This document shows, piece after piece, positions 26,204 to 35,333 of a stretch of DNA of 64,000 nucleotides (within the stretch, counting starts at the first letter, position 1; each line of letters starts with the position of its first letter). This DNA comes from Pararhodobacter sp. CCB-MM2. GTDB taxonomy: Bacteria; Pseudomonadota; Alphaproteobacteria; Rhodobacterales; Rhodobacteraceae. The stretch is taken from assembly GCF_001691415.1 (NCBI RefSeq), contig NZ_LRRR01000025.1:1-64000 (forward strand). The letters run 5' to 3'. A model generated the notes under the pieces. The model searched no databases. It had not been told where the DNA came from and saw only the letters and a program-made list of their open reading frames with translations. A program made the translations under genes and the position numbers.

Positions 26204-26548
26204 TCAACTGGGGCGATAGAAGATAAATCCGGCGCCGGCGGCGATCAGGGTGAAGCCGATCAGGTGGTTCCAGCTGAGCGATTCCTTCAGGTAAAACACC
26301 GAGAAGGCGACGAAGACGGCCAGCGTGATGACCTCCTGAATGGTCTTCAGCTCGGCCGCCGAGAAATAGCCGTGGCCGATCCGGTTGGCCGGCACCTGCA
26401 GCAGGTATTCGAAGAAGGCGATGCCCCAGCTGATCAGGATCACCAGCGCGAGGGGGGCGGTCTTGAACTTTAGATGCCCGTACCACGCGAAGGTCATGAA
26501 CAGGTTCGAGGCCAGCAGCAGCAGGATCGTTTGGGCGGGGACGGGCAT
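26204..26548 (-). CDS. DMT-like membrane protein, DUF486 family
   Basis: A 114-residue membrane protein with four helices (about 4-22, 30-50, 68-85, 90-108). The sequence FMTFAWYGHLKF and LIISWGIAFFEYLLQVPANRIG-like core (here VILISWGIAFFEYLLQ) are characteristic of DUF486. The chosen start is ATG 26548; the longer reading frame begins with TTG and is less likely. No good Shine-Dalgarno is seen. Function unknown; such proteins resemble half of a DMT transporter. Confidence 0.85.
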   Translation of the reverse strand: MPVPAQTILLLLASNLFMTFAWYGHLKFKTAPLALVILISWGIAFFEYLLQVPANRIGHGYFSAAELKTIQEVITLAVFVAFSVFYLKESLSWNHLIGFTLIAAGAGFIFYRPS

Positions 26549-26621
26549 GGGGCACCATGGCAAGGGGACAGCTTGCGCTAGCCTCTGATCGGACTTGCGG
26601 CAAGCGGCCCGTGTTAGCTAA

Positions 26622-26661
26622 TTTGCAATTCGCTATCCGACCTTGCCAATTCATTTGCAAA
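26622..26661. promoter_or_regulatory. PccR boxes upstream of pccB
   Basis: TTTGCAA occurs at 26622-26628 and TTTGCAAA at 26654-26661. The second is preceded after 4 bp by CTTGCCAA (26642-26649), which recreates the reported box-N4-box layout with two mismatches. They lie 69-108 bp before pccB. Confidence 0.75.
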
Positions 26662-26729
26662 TTTTCTCGTTTTTCCTTCCCCCGGCCCGGTCGCCCTCGT
26701 AGATTGCCGGCAGATCCGAGGAGGGCCCG

Positions 26730-28262
26730 ATGAAAGACATCCTGAAAGAGCTCGAATCCCGTCGCGAGACTGCGCGGCTGGGCGGTGGCCAGCGCCGCAT
26801 CGACGCGCAGCATGCCAAGGGCAAGCTGACCGCGCGCGAGCGGATCGAGCTGCTGCTCGACGAGGGCTCGTTCGAGGAGTTCGACATGTTCGTGGCCCAT
26901 CGCTGCACCGATTTCGGCATGCAGCAGGACCGTCCGGCCGGCGACGGCGTGGTGACGGGCTGGGGCACCGTGAACGGCCGCATGGTCTATGTCTTTTCGC
27001 AGGACTTCACCGTCTTCGGCGGCTCGCTGTCGGAAACCCACGCCCAGAAGATCTGCAAGATCATGGATATGGCGATCCAGAACGGCGCCCCGGTGATCGG
27101 TCTCAACGATTCGGGCGGCGCGCGCATCCAGGAAGGCGTGGCCTCGCTCGCGGGCTATGCCGACGTGTTCCAGCGCAACATCATGGCCTCGGGCGTGGTG
27201 CCGCAGATCTCGGTGATCATGGGGCCCTGTGCCGGTGGCGCGGTCTACTCGCCGGCGATGACCGACTTCATCTTCATGGTGCGTGACTCGAGCTACATGT
27301 TCGTCACCGGCCCCGACGTGGTGAAGACCGTCACGAACGAGATCGTCACCGCCGAGGAGCTGGGCGGCGCATCGACCCATACGAAGAAGAGCTCGGTCGC
27401 CGATGGCTCGTTCGAGAATGACGTTGAGGCCCTGATCGAGGTCCGCCGCCTGATCGACTTCCTGCCGCTGAACAACCGCGAGAAGCCGCCGGTCCGCCCC
27501 TTCTTCGACGAGCCCGGCCGCATCGAGGACAGCCTCGACACGCTGATCCCGGACAACCCCAATACCCCCTACGATATGAAGGAACTGATCCTGAAGATCG
27601 CGGACGAGGGCGATTTCTACGAGATCCAGCAGGATTTCGCGAAGAACATCATCACCGGCTTCATCCGTCTGGAAGGGCAGACGGTGGGCGTGGTGGCGAA
27701 CCAGCCGATGGTGCTGGCGGGTTGCCTCGATATCGACAGCTCGCGCAAGGCCGCGCGCTTCGTGCGCTTCTGCGACGCCTTCGAGATCCCGATCCTGACG
27801 CTGGTCGACGTGCCGGGCTTCCTGCCGGGCACCGGTCAGGAATATGGCGGGGTCATCAAGCACGGCGCGAAACTGCTCTTCGCCTATGGCGAGGCGACGG
27901 TGCCGAAGGTCACCGTTATCACCCGCAAGGCCTATGGCGGCGCCTATGACGTCATGGCGTCCAAGCATCTGCGCGGCGATTTCAACTACGCCTGGCCCAC
28001 CGCCGAGATTGCGGTGATGGGCGCGAAGGGCGCGGTCGAGATCCTCTATCGCTCGGAACTGGGCGACAAGGAGAAGATCGCGGCGCGCACCAAGGATTAC
28101 GAAGACCGCTTCGCCAATCCCTTCGTCGCCGCCGAGAAGGGCTTCATCGACGAGGTGATCCAGCCGCGCTCGACCCGCCGCCGTGTCTCGCGCGCTTTCG
28201 CCAGCCTTCGGAACAAGAAGCTGACGAACCCTTGGAAAAAGCACGACAACATCCCGCTGTAA
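26730..28262 (+). CDS. pccB: Propionyl-CoA carboxylase beta subunit
   Basis: A 510-residue carboxyltransferase subunit that moves CO2 from biotin to propionyl-CoA, giving (S)-methylmalonyl-CoA. It has N- and C-terminal crotonase-like halves with oxyanion-hole glycines in SGGARIQEGVASLAGY and KAYGGAYDVM. It starts MKDILKELESRRETARLGGG, as in alphaproteobacterial PccB. GGAGG precedes the ATG. It is the first gene of the pcc region under PccR boxes. A hairpin (CATCCCGC/GCGGGATG, 28250-28271) overlaps its stop codon and may lower read-through. The 264-bp gap after it holds no other gene I can support. Confidence 0.96.
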   Translation: MKDILKELESRRETARLGGGQRRIDAQHAKGKLTARERIELLLDEGSFEEFDMFVAHRCTDFGMQQDRPAGDGVVTGWGTVNGRMVYVFSQDFTVFGGSLSETHAQKICKIMDMAIQNGAPVIGLNDSGGARIQEGVASLAGYADVFQRNIMASGVVPQISVIMGPCAGGAVYSPAMTDFIFMVRDSSYMFVTGPDVVKTVTNEIVTAEELGGASTHTKKSSVADGSFENDVEALIEVRRLIDFLPLNNREKPPVRPFFDEPGRIEDSLDTLIPDNPNTPYDMKELILKIADEGDFYEIQQDFAKNIITGFIRLEGQTVGVVANQPMVLAGCLDIDSSRKAARFVRFCDAFEIPILTLVDVPGFLPGTGQEYGGVIKHGAKLLFAYGEATVPKVTVITRKAYGGAYDVMASKHLRGDFNYAWPTAEIAVMGAKGAVEILYRSELGDKEKIAARTKDYEDRFANPFVAAEKGFIDEVIQPRSTRRRVSRAFASLRNKKLTNPWKKHDNIPL

Positions 28263-28526
28263 GGCGGGATGCTCTCCTCACCAGCATCTGAGGGCGGGCA
28301 GTCGTCCGGCCCCAGATGTTGATTTCTTGAACCCTGCCTCGCGCCGTCTTGGTGCTGCAAAACCACAAAACGCCATGCAAGCCCCCATGTTTGAAGACAA
28401 AAACTGGATTTGGCCCCTTGAATGGGATAGCATCGCGCGCAGCGCAGCCGCTGTGGTTTGTGCAAATAAAGCGATCCGGCGCAGCCTTGGGCGGCGACCG
28501 GGTCACAATGAGAGCAGGAGTTCAAC

Positions 28527-28682
28527 ATGTTCAAAGCCCGCATCGGCATGCTTGCCGCCGTGCTCGGTGTTGCCGTTCTGGGTGGCTGCAGCCACTTCCA
28601 TCACGACGAACCCGAATACGTGCCCATCGAGCCCGCACCCGCGCCGATCTACGTCGAGCCGGTCGCTCCGAAATACAACTGA
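28527..28682 (+). CDS. Small lipoprotein between pccB and pccA
   Basis: A 51-residue protein. The signal sequence MFKARIGMLAAVLGVAVLGG leads to a lipobox L18-G-G-C21, then a mature part of 31 residues rich in His, Glu and Pro (HFHHDEPEY, PIEPAPAPIYVEP). AGGAG lies 6 nt before the ATG. It is probably anchored in a membrane. The family is not recognised. It sits in the pcc region and is followed by its own terminator. Confidence 0.75.
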   Translation: MFKARIGMLAAVLGVAVLGGCSHFHHDEPEYVPIEPAPAPIYVEPVAPKYN

Positions 28683-28710
28683 TTTCACGCCTTCTGGCGT
28701 AAGAACGCGC

Positions 28711-28746
28711 CGGGCGGGGCCGCGAATGGCCTCGCCCGTTCGCTTG
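28711..28746 (+). terminator. Hairpin after the small lipoprotein gene
   Basis: CGGGCGGGGCC (28711-28721) pairs with GGCCTCGCCCG (28728-28738) with one wobble around a 6-nt loop, followed by TTCGCTT. Only weakly T-rich. Confidence 0.6.
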
Positions 28747-28772
28747 GACACGGTCCGGCGGGGAGAAAACCC

Positions 28773-29180
28773 ATGCTGAAGCACCGTGGCTTCCCCGGGC
28801 GCCTGCCCGGCACCGATTTCCAATTCACCATCCGCCGCGCGAACGTCAAGGAAGGGGCCACCCCCCTGATCTCGCGAGAGCGTTTCAAGGACCGTCGCGC
28901 GCCCGACCGCCGCGCCGACGAGGCCTTCATCGCCGCGCTGTGGGAACATTTCGGCGAAGAGCCGTTCGAGCGCGGCAATCTCGACGCGGGCCGCCTGTCG
29001 TGGCTGTTCGGCCGCGAGGTCGTGGCCGCCGAGGACCCGTTCGACCCACGCAGCTATGAGGCGCTTCTCAAGATCGACCTGAAGCGCGCCCGTCTCTCCT
29101 ATCCCGACATCTTCAACGACGCCCAAGACGATTGGGACGACGAGGAAGACGATGAGGAATGGGACGACGACGAAGACTGA
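28773..29180 (+). CDS. Conserved hypothetical protein with acidic tail
   Basis: A 135-residue soluble protein. The first 110 residues are mixed charge (RERFKDRRAPDRRADEAF, then WEHFGEEPFERGNLDAGRL), and the last 20 are almost all Asp/Glu with Trp (DDWDDEEDDEEWDDDED). GGGAGAAAACCC precedes the ATG. It lies between pccB and pccA in the same orientation, 64 bp before pccA, so it may have a role in the carboxylase, for example assembly; that is inference from position only. No domain recognised. Confidence 0.75.
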   Translation: MLKHRGFPGRLPGTDFQFTIRRANVKEGATPLISRERFKDRRAPDRRADEAFIAALWEHFGEEPFERGNLDAGRLSWLFGREVVAAEDPFDPRSYEALLKIDLKRARLSYPDIFNDAQDDWDDEEDDEEWDDDED

Positions 29181-29244
29181 CATCCCGGTCCGCCATCGCC
29201 GACCGCAACGCATCTGAGGCCCCGTCGGGGCAGGGGGAGTGAGC

Positions 29245-31248
29245 ATGTTCAAGAAGATCCTGATCGCCAACCGCGGTGAGATCGCCTGCCGCGTCATCAA
29301 GTCGGCGCGCAAGATGGGGATCAAGACGGTGGCCGTCTACTCGGACGCCGACCGCAATGCGTTGCATGTCAAGATGGCGGACGAGGCCGTCCACATCGGC
29401 CCGCCGCCCGCCAACCAATCCTATATCGTGATCGACAAGATCATGGACGCCATCCGCCAGACCGGCGCGGAAGCGGTGCATCCCGGCTACGGTTTCCTCA
29501 GCGAAAACATGAAATTCGCCGAGGCGCTGGAGAAGGAAGGCGTGATCTTCGTGGGCCCCCCCAGCCCCGCCATTGAATCGATGGGCGACAAGATCACCTC
29601 AAAGAAGATCGCGCAGGAAGCGGGCGTCAGCACCGTCCCCGGCTACATGGGCCTCATCGCGGACGCCGAGGAAGCGGTGAAGATCTCGGACGAGATTGGC
29701 TATCCGGTGATGATCAAGGCCTCGGCCGGCGGCGGTGGCAAGGGCATGCGCATCGCCTGGAACGCGCAGGAGGCCCGCGAGGGTTTCGAGAGCTCGAAGA
29801 ACGAGGCCGCGAACAGCTTCGGCGACGACCGGATCTTCATCGAGAAATTCGTGACGCAACCGCGCCATATCGAGATCCAGGTCCTCGCCGACAAGCACGG
29901 CAATTGCGTCTATCTGCACGAGCGCGAATGCTCGATCCAGCGCCGCAACCAGAAGGTCATTGAGGAAGCGCCCTCGCCCTTCCTCGATGAGGCCACCCGC
30001 AAGGCCATGGGCGAGCAGGCCTGCGCGCTGGCCAAGGCCGTGGGCTATACCTCGGCCGGTACGGTCGAGTTCATCGTCGACGGCAACCGCAATTTCTACT
30101 TCCTCGAGATGAACACCCGCCTGCAGGTGGAGCATCCGGTCACCGAGCTGATCACCGGCGTCGACCTTGTCGAGCAGATGATCCGCGTGGCGAACGGCGA
30201 GCCGCTGCCGTTCAAGCAAGAGGACCTGAAGATCAACGGCTGGGCGATGGAAAGCCGCCTCTATGCCGAGGATCCCTACCGCAACTTCCTGCCCTCCATC
30301 GGCCGCCTGACCCGCTACCGTCCGCCCGTCGAGGGTACGACCCAGCATGGCGGCATCGTGCGCAACGATACCGGCGTCTACGAGGGCGGCGAGATCTCGA
30401 TGTATTACGACCCGATGATCGCCAAGCTCTGCACCTGGGGCCCGACCCGTGCGGCGGCGATCGAGGAGATGCGCCTCGCGCTGGATACGTTCGAGGTCGA
30501 GGGCATCGGCCATAACCTGCCCTTCTGCGCGGCGGTGATGGACCATCCGAAATTCGTCTCGGGCGACATCACCACGGCCTTCATCGCCGAGGAATTCCCC
30601 GAAGGGTTCAACGGCGTGGCTCTGCCCGGCGCCATGCTGCGCAAGGTCGCGGCGGCGGCGGCGGCGATGAACCGCGTGGCCGAGATCCGGCGCGCCCGCG
30701 TCTCGGGTCGCATGGACAACCACGAGCGCAAGGTCGGCGACGATTGGGTCGTGGTCCTGCAGGGCGAGGAATTCCCGGTGGCGATCCGCGCGGACCGTGG
30801 CGGCGCGACGGTGGCCTTTGCCGATGGCGCGGCGATGCGGGTGGAATCGGACTGGACGCCGGGCCAGACGCTGGCGCGCATCCTCGTCGACGGCCAGCCC
30901 TTGGTCCTGAAGGTCGAGCGTGCGACGGGCGGCTACCGCGTCCGCCTGCGCGGCGCCGATCTGAAGGTGCATGTGCGCAGCCCGCGTCAGGCGGAACTCG
31001 CGCGGCTCATGCCCGAGAAATTGCCGCCCGACACTTCGAAACTGCTCCTTTGCCCGATGCCGGGCCTGATCGTGAAGCTCGCGGTCGAAGAGGGCGACGA
31101 GGTCTTCGAGGGGCAGGCGCTCTGCACCGTCGAGGCGATGAAGATGGAGAACATCCTGCGCGCCGAGAAGAAGGGCGTGATCAAGAAGATCAACGCCTCG
31201 GTGGGCGGTTCGATGGCCGTCGACGACGTGATCATGGAGTTCGAGTGA
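29245..31248 (+). CDS. pccA: Propionyl-CoA carboxylase alpha subunit (biotin carboxylase/BCCP)
   Basis: A 667-residue biotin-dependent subunit. Domains run biotin carboxylase N-terminal (MFKKILIANRGEIACRV), ATP-grasp with glycine-rich loop KASAGGGGKGMRI, biotin carboxylase C-terminal (about 335-445), a linking BT region (about 480-590) and a C-terminal biotinyl domain with K633 in EAMKMEN. It carboxylates biotin with ATP and bicarbonate and passes the group to PccB. ATG 29245 is chosen because GGAG lies 5 nt upstream; GTG 29239 is two codons earlier. Confidence 0.96.
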   Translation: MFKKILIANRGEIACRVIKSARKMGIKTVAVYSDADRNALHVKMADEAVHIGPPPANQSYIVIDKIMDAIRQTGAEAVHPGYGFLSENMKFAEALEKEGVIFVGPPSPAIESMGDKITSKKIAQEAGVSTVPGYMGLIADAEEAVKISDEIGYPVMIKASAGGGGKGMRIAWNAQEAREGFESSKNEAANSFGDDRIFIEKFVTQPRHIEIQVLADKHGNCVYLHERECSIQRRNQKVIEEAPSPFLDEATRKAMGEQACALAKAVGYTSAGTVEFIVDGNRNFYFLEMNTRLQVEHPVTELITGVDLVEQMIRVANGEPLPFKQEDLKINGWAMESRLYAEDPYRNFLPSIGRLTRYRPPVEGTTQHGGIVRNDTGVYEGGEISMYYDPMIAKLCTWGPTRAAAIEEMRLALDTFEVEGIGHNLPFCAAVMDHPKFVSGDITTAFIAEEFPEGFNGVALPGAMLRKVAAAAAAMNRVAEIRRARVSGRMDNHERKVGDDWVVVLQGEEFPVAIRADRGGATVAFADGAAMRVESDWTPGQTLARILVDGQPLVLKVERATGGYRVRLRGADLKVHVRSPRQAELARLMPEKLPPDTSKLLLCPMPGLIVKLAVEEGDEVFEGQALCTVEAMKMENILRAEKKGVIKKINASVGGSMAVDDVIMEFE

Positions 31249-31265
31249 GGTGGCACCGCGCCCCC

Positions 31266-31312
31266 ATCATCTTGTCTCAAATACTCCGGGGGTCCGGGGG
31301 CAGCGCCCCCGG
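31266..31312 (+). repeat. Dispersed GC-rich intergenic repeat, copy B
   Basis: ATCATCTTGTCTCAAATACT, then CCGGGGG and a GGGGGCAGCGCCCCC hairpin. It shares the order of elements with copies at 9815 and 49390 and lies in the 87-bp gap between pccA and the DUF4174 gene. Confidence 0.65.
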
Positions 31313-31335
31313 CCGCTCGGGCAGGGGCGCTCGCC

Positions 31336-31824
31336 TTACCGTCCCGCGGGCAGCCGCTCCAGCAATTCCTGCCGTCTCAGCGGGAAGCGGTCGATCATGT
31401 CGCCGATCTCGCGCACCGAGCGCGGGGCCGGCCTACGCTGCTTGATCTCGCCGTCCTTCTCGATGATCGCCAGCATGAAACCGCGCGGCCTCAGCCTTTG
31501 CCGCAGCAGGCTGCCTGAGCGCCGGTCGCTGTCCACGATCACCACCACATCGCGCGTCACCATGTCGCCCGGCCGCTCGGAGATCTCGCGCATCTGGCGT
31601 TGGAAGGCGGGGTCGTTGGGGCTGTCGGCCATCACCGCCACGATGCGGAATTCCCACAGGAAATCCTCGGGGTCCACATCCGCCGCATCGAGGATCAGCA
31701 ACCCGCCGGGCGCCTCGGGCGCGACCACTTCGCCCTCGTCCAGCACCGCATCTTCAGCAGGGGTCTGCGCCGCCGCAAGGCCGGGGGCGAGGATCAGCAG
31801 AAACGCAAGCAGGACGGGTTTCAT
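31336..31824 (-). CDS. Secreted DUF4174 family protein
   Basis: A 162-residue protein. A signal peptide ends at about LAAAQ22, then an acidic stretch, then a DUF4174-like domain (about 60-160) containing VVVIVDSDRRSGSLLRQRL and GFMLAIIEKDGEIKQRR. The fold is probably thioredoxin-like but I see no CxxC. It lies on the opposite strand between pccA and mcmA. Start 31824 follows GGGAGA. Function unknown. Confidence 0.8.
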   Translation of the reverse strand: MKPVLLAFLLILAPGLAAAQTPAEDAVLDEGEVVAPEAPGGLLILDAADVDPEDFLWEFRIVAVMADSPNDPAFQRQMREISERPGDMVTRDVVVIVDSDRRSGSLLRQRLRPRGFMLAIIEKDGEIKQRRPAPRSVREIGDMIDRFPLRRQELLERLPAGR

Positions 31825-31943
31825 CAACGGCGGGTCTCCCTTTGGGGTGGATATAACCACGAACGCGCCGATTGCACCCGTGATCACGGAATTTTCGCCC
31901 GAACCCATGCGGTTCGCGGCCTGATGCCTTGGAGGAACACCGC

Positions 31944-34079
31944 ATGTCCGACACCGACAAGCTGGCCAAATGGGAAGCCCTTGCCACGAAGGAGCTGAAG
32001 GGCCGCAGCCCCGATGCGCTGACCTGGGACACGCTGGAAGGCATCCCGGTGAAGCCGGTCTATACCGAGGCCGATCTCGAGGGGCTTGACCATCTCGGCT
32101 CGATGCCCGGCATGGCGCCCTTCACCCGTGGCCCGCGCGCGACGATGTATGCCGGCCGTCCCTGGACCATCCGGCAATATGCGGGTTTCTCGACCGCCGA
32201 GGAATCGAACGCCTTTTACCGCAAGGCCTTGGCTGCCGGTCAGCAGGGTGTCTCGGTCGCCTTCGACCTCGCGACGCACCGTGGCTATGACAGCGATCAT
32301 CCGCGCGTCGTCGGCGATGTGGGCAAGGCCGGCGTGGCGATTGACTCGGTCGAGGACATGAAGATCCTCTTCGACGGCATCCCCTTGGAAAAGATCTCGG
32401 TGTCGATGACGATGAACGGCGCGGTGATCCCGATCCTCGCCAATTTCATTGTGACGGGCGAGGAACAGGGCGTCGACCGCACGGCGCTCTCGGGGACCAT
32501 CCAGAACGACATCCTCAAGGAGTTCATGGTCCGCAACACCTATGTCTATCCGCCCGAGCCTTCGATGCGGATCATCGCGGATATCATCGAATACACCTCG
32601 GCCGAGATGCCGAAGTTCAACTCGATCTCGATCTCCGGCTACCACATGCAGGAAGCGGGCGCGAACCTCGTGCAGGAGCTGGCCTACACGCTGGCCGACG
32701 GTCGCGAATATGTCCGCGCGGCGCTGGCGCGGGGCATGGATGTCGACGCCTTCGCGGGCCGGCTGTCCTTCTTCTTCGCCATCGGCATGAACTTCTTCAT
32801 GGAAGCCGCCAAGCTGCGCGCCGCCCGACTGCTCTGGCACCGCATCATGTCCGAGTTCGAGCCGAAGAAGCCGGGCTCCCTGATGCTGCGCACCCATTGC
32901 CAGACCTCGGGCGTGTCGCTGCAGGAGCAGGACCCCTATAACAACGTCGTCCGCACGGCCTATGAGGCCTTGGCGGCAGCGCTCGGCGGCACCCAGTCGC
33001 TGCACACGAACGCGCTCGACGAGGCCATCGCCCTGCCCACGGAATTCAGCGCCCGGATCGCCCGGAACACCCAGCTGATCCTGCAGGAAGAGACCGGGGT
33101 GACCAAGGTCGTCGATCCTCTGGCGGGTTCCTATTATGTTGAGAAACTGACAGCGGACCTGGCCGAAGCCGCGTGGAAACTGATCGAGGAAGTTGAAGAA
33201 ATGGGAGGGATGACCAAGGCCGTGGCCTCGGGCATGCCCAAGCTCCGGATCGAGGAATCCGCCGCCAAGCGTCAGGCGCAGATCGACCGCGGCGAGGAAG
33301 TCATCGTCGGCGTGAACAAGTACCGTCTCGCCAAGGAAGACCCGATCGACATCCTCGACATCGACAACGTCAAGGTCCGCGAAAGCCAGATTGCCCGTTT
33401 GACCGCCATGCGCGCCAGCCGCGACGAGGCCGCCTGCATGGCCGCGCTGGCCGAGCTGGAGCGCCGGGCGACCGAGGGTGGCAACCTTCTGGAAGGGGCC
33501 GTCGAAGCCGCGCGCGCACGCGCCAGTGTCGGGGAGATCAGCATGGCGATGGAGAAGGTGTTCGGCCGCCACCGGGCCGAGGTGAAGACGCTCGCCGGTG
33601 TTTATGGCGCGGCCTATGAGGGCGACGAGGGCTTTGCGGCGATCCAGAAGGATGTCGAGGCGTTCGCCGAGGAAGAGGGCCGCCGCCCGCGCATGCTGGT
33701 GGTGAAGATGGGGCAGGATGGCCATGACCGCGGCGCCAAGGTCATCGCCACGGCCTTTGCCGATATCGGCTTCGACGTCGATGTGGGCCCGCTCTTCCAG
33801 ACGCCCGAGGAAGCCGCGCAGGACGCCATCGACAACGACGTGCATGTGATCGGCATCAGCTCGCAGGCGGCGGGTCACAAGACCCTCGCGCCGAAGCTGA
33901 TCGAGGTGCTGAAGGCGCAGGGCGCGGGGGATATCCTCGTGATCTGCGGTGGCGTTATCCCGCAGCAGGATTACGATTTCCTGATGGGCGCCGGCGTGAA
34001 GGCGATCTTCGGTCCGGGGACCAACATTCCAAAAGCCGCCGCCGACATCCTGCGCCTGATCCGCGAAGCGCGCGGCTGA
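31944..34079 (+). CDS. mcmA: Methylmalonyl-CoA mutase
   Basis: A 711-residue adenosylcobalamin-dependent mutase that isomerises (R)-methylmalonyl-CoA to succinyl-CoA, the last step of propionyl-CoA assimilation. The substrate barrel (about 30-545) has RQYAGFSTAEESN and TYVYPPEPSMR, hallmarks that separate it from isobutyryl- and ethylmalonyl-CoA mutases. The C-terminal B12 domain has D592-G-H594-D-R-G597. GGAGG lies 8 nt before ATG 31944. The length fits the single-chain form, so no small subunit is needed. A methylmalonyl-CoA epimerase is not seen in the window. Confidence 0.96.
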   Translation: MSDTDKLAKWEALATKELKGRSPDALTWDTLEGIPVKPVYTEADLEGLDHLGSMPGMAPFTRGPRATMYAGRPWTIRQYAGFSTAEESNAFYRKALAAGQQGVSVAFDLATHRGYDSDHPRVVGDVGKAGVAIDSVEDMKILFDGIPLEKISVSMTMNGAVIPILANFIVTGEEQGVDRTALSGTIQNDILKEFMVRNTYVYPPEPSMRIIADIIEYTSAEMPKFNSISISGYHMQEAGANLVQELAYTLADGREYVRAALARGMDVDAFAGRLSFFFAIGMNFFMEAAKLRAARLLWHRIMSEFEPKKPGSLMLRTHCQTSGVSLQEQDPYNNVVRTAYEALAAALGGTQSLHTNALDEAIALPTEFSARIARNTQLILQEETGVTKVVDPLAGSYYVEKLTADLAEAAWKLIEEVEEMGGMTKAVASGMPKLRIEESAAKRQAQIDRGEEVIVGVNKYRLAKEDPIDILDIDNVKVRESQIARLTAMRASRDEAACMAALAELERRATEGGNLLEGAVEAARARASVGEISMAMEKVFGRHRAEVKTLAGVYGAAYEGDEGFAAIQKDVEAFAEEEGRRPRMLVVKMGQDGHDRGAKVIATAFADIGFDVDVGPLFQTPEEAAQDAIDNDVHVIGISSQAAGHKTLAPKLIEVLKAQGAGDILVICGGVIPQQDYDFLMGAGVKAIFGPGTNIPKAAADILRLIREARG

Positions 34080-34132
34080 GGCGCGGCCAAGGCATATCCG
34101 GCCGCCCTCCGAGGAGGAGGCGCGACCGAAGG

Positions 34133-34162
34133 GGGGCGGTGCTGGAGGGCGCCGCCCCTTTC
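34133..34162 (+). terminator. Intrinsic terminator after mcmA
   Basis: GGGGCGGTGC (34133-34142) pairs with GCGCCGCCCC (34149-34158) with one wobble around a 6-nt loop, followed by TTTCT. Confidence 0.75.
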
Positions 34163-34232
34163 TATGGCCCGCCATCCGCGTTGACCTGACCACCCCGGTG
34201 GGACAGGCTGGGGCAAGCAGGGGAGCAGGGCG

Positions 34233-34706
34233 ATGGACGGAAAACGACGGGTGATCGCAGGCTCCATGGCCTTGGCCATGCTCTGGGCGCTGGTGTTGGT
34301 CTGGTGGGGCCGGGGGCCGGGCGAGATGGTGCCCGCGCTGGTCACGGCGTTCTTGCCCGGCGGACTGTTGATGGCGGCGATGATCGGCCGGCTGGCGCAG
34401 CGACGGTTCTTTGACGGCGCCATCATCGACGGCGAGCCGTTTTTCCCCGGCTCGGGCGCGGAGATCGACCAACGGGTGCTGACCAACACGACCGAACAGC
34501 TGGTCGTCGCATTGGCGCTCTGGCCCTTTGCCGGGTATGTGCTGGGCTGGGGGCTGCTGGTCTGGCTGGGCTGGTCCTTCGGCGCGGCGCGGCTGGCGTT
34601 CTGGATCGGCTATCACCGCGCGCCCCCCTTGCGGGGCCTCGGCTTTGCGGCCAGTTTCTACCCGACTTTGGTGGCCGCGCTCTGGGCGTTGGCGGATTGG
34701 CTGTAA
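34233..34706 (+). CDS. MAPEG family membrane protein
   Basis: A 157-residue protein with four predicted helices and the MAPEG-type segment DQRVLTNTTEQLVVALALWPF plus RLAFWIGYHRAPPLRGLGFAASFYP (read RLAFWIGYHRAP). The family includes microsomal glutathione transferases; in bacteria the activity is mostly untested. It lies 9 bp before the VOC gene in a small operon. Confidence 0.85.
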   Translation: MDGKRRVIAGSMALAMLWALVLVWWGRGPGEMVPALVTAFLPGGLLMAAMIGRLAQRRFFDGAIIDGEPFFPGSGAEIDQRVLTNTTEQLVVALALWPFAGYVLGWGLLVWLGWSFGAARLAFWIGYHRAPPLRGLGFAASFYPTLVAALWALADWL

Positions 34707-34715
34707 GGACTGAGC

Positions 34716-35333
34716 ATGGCCGTTTTCGATCACATCGCCATCGCCGCGACATCGCTGGCTGAGGGGGCGGAGGCGCTGGAAGCGGCGCTGGGTGTCCCGC
34801 TGGAACCCGGCGGAAAGCATGCGCAGATGGGCACGCACAACCGGCTGCTGTCGCTGGGCGAGGGCGAGTATCTTGAGTTGATCACCATCGACCCGGACGC
34901 CCCCGGCCCGGATCGCCCGCGCTGGTTCGCGCTCGATGACTTCGAGGGCGCAACCCGTCCGCAAAGCTGGATCGTGCGCGCCGATGATCTGGGCGAGGCG
35001 TTGTCTGTGGCTCCCGGTGGCTCGGGCGAGCCGGTGGCCTTCCGCAGGGACAACCTGACCTGGACTTTCGCGCTGCCGGACAGCGGCCTGCAGCCCTTCG
35101 ACGGCACCTCGCCCGCGGTGATCGAATGGGGGCCGGGCGTGCCCCATCCCTCCTCGCGCCTGCCGGACCGGGGCGTGCGCCTGACCGGGCTGTGCCTGCG
35201 CCACCCGCGCGCGCCCGACCTGCAGCGCGCACTGGCGCGTCTGATCGCGGACCCGCGCCTGCGGTTCGAGACCGGCGCACCGGGGCTGGTGGCCGAGTTC
35301 CAGACCCCCTCGGGCCGGGTGGTGCTGGGGTGA
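34716..35333 (+). CDS. VOC superfamily protein (glyoxalase-like)
   Basis: A 205-residue protein with a glyoxalase-like domain. The start MAVFDHIAIAATSLAEGAEAL and MGTHNRLLSLGEGEYLELI are typical of the Glyoxalase_3 group, giving candidate metal ligands His6 and Glu in YLEL. The enzyme activity is unknown. Its stop overlaps the GTG start of the acetyltransferase gene. Confidence 0.83.
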   Translation: MAVFDHIAIAATSLAEGAEALEAALGVPLEPGGKHAQMGTHNRLLSLGEGEYLELITIDPDAPGPDRPRWFALDDFEGATRPQSWIVRADDLGEALSVAPGGSGEPVAFRRDNLTWTFALPDSGLQPFDGTSPAVIEWGPGVPHPSSRLPDRGVRLTGLCLRHPRAPDLQRALARLIADPRLRFETGAPGLVAEFQTPSGRVVLG

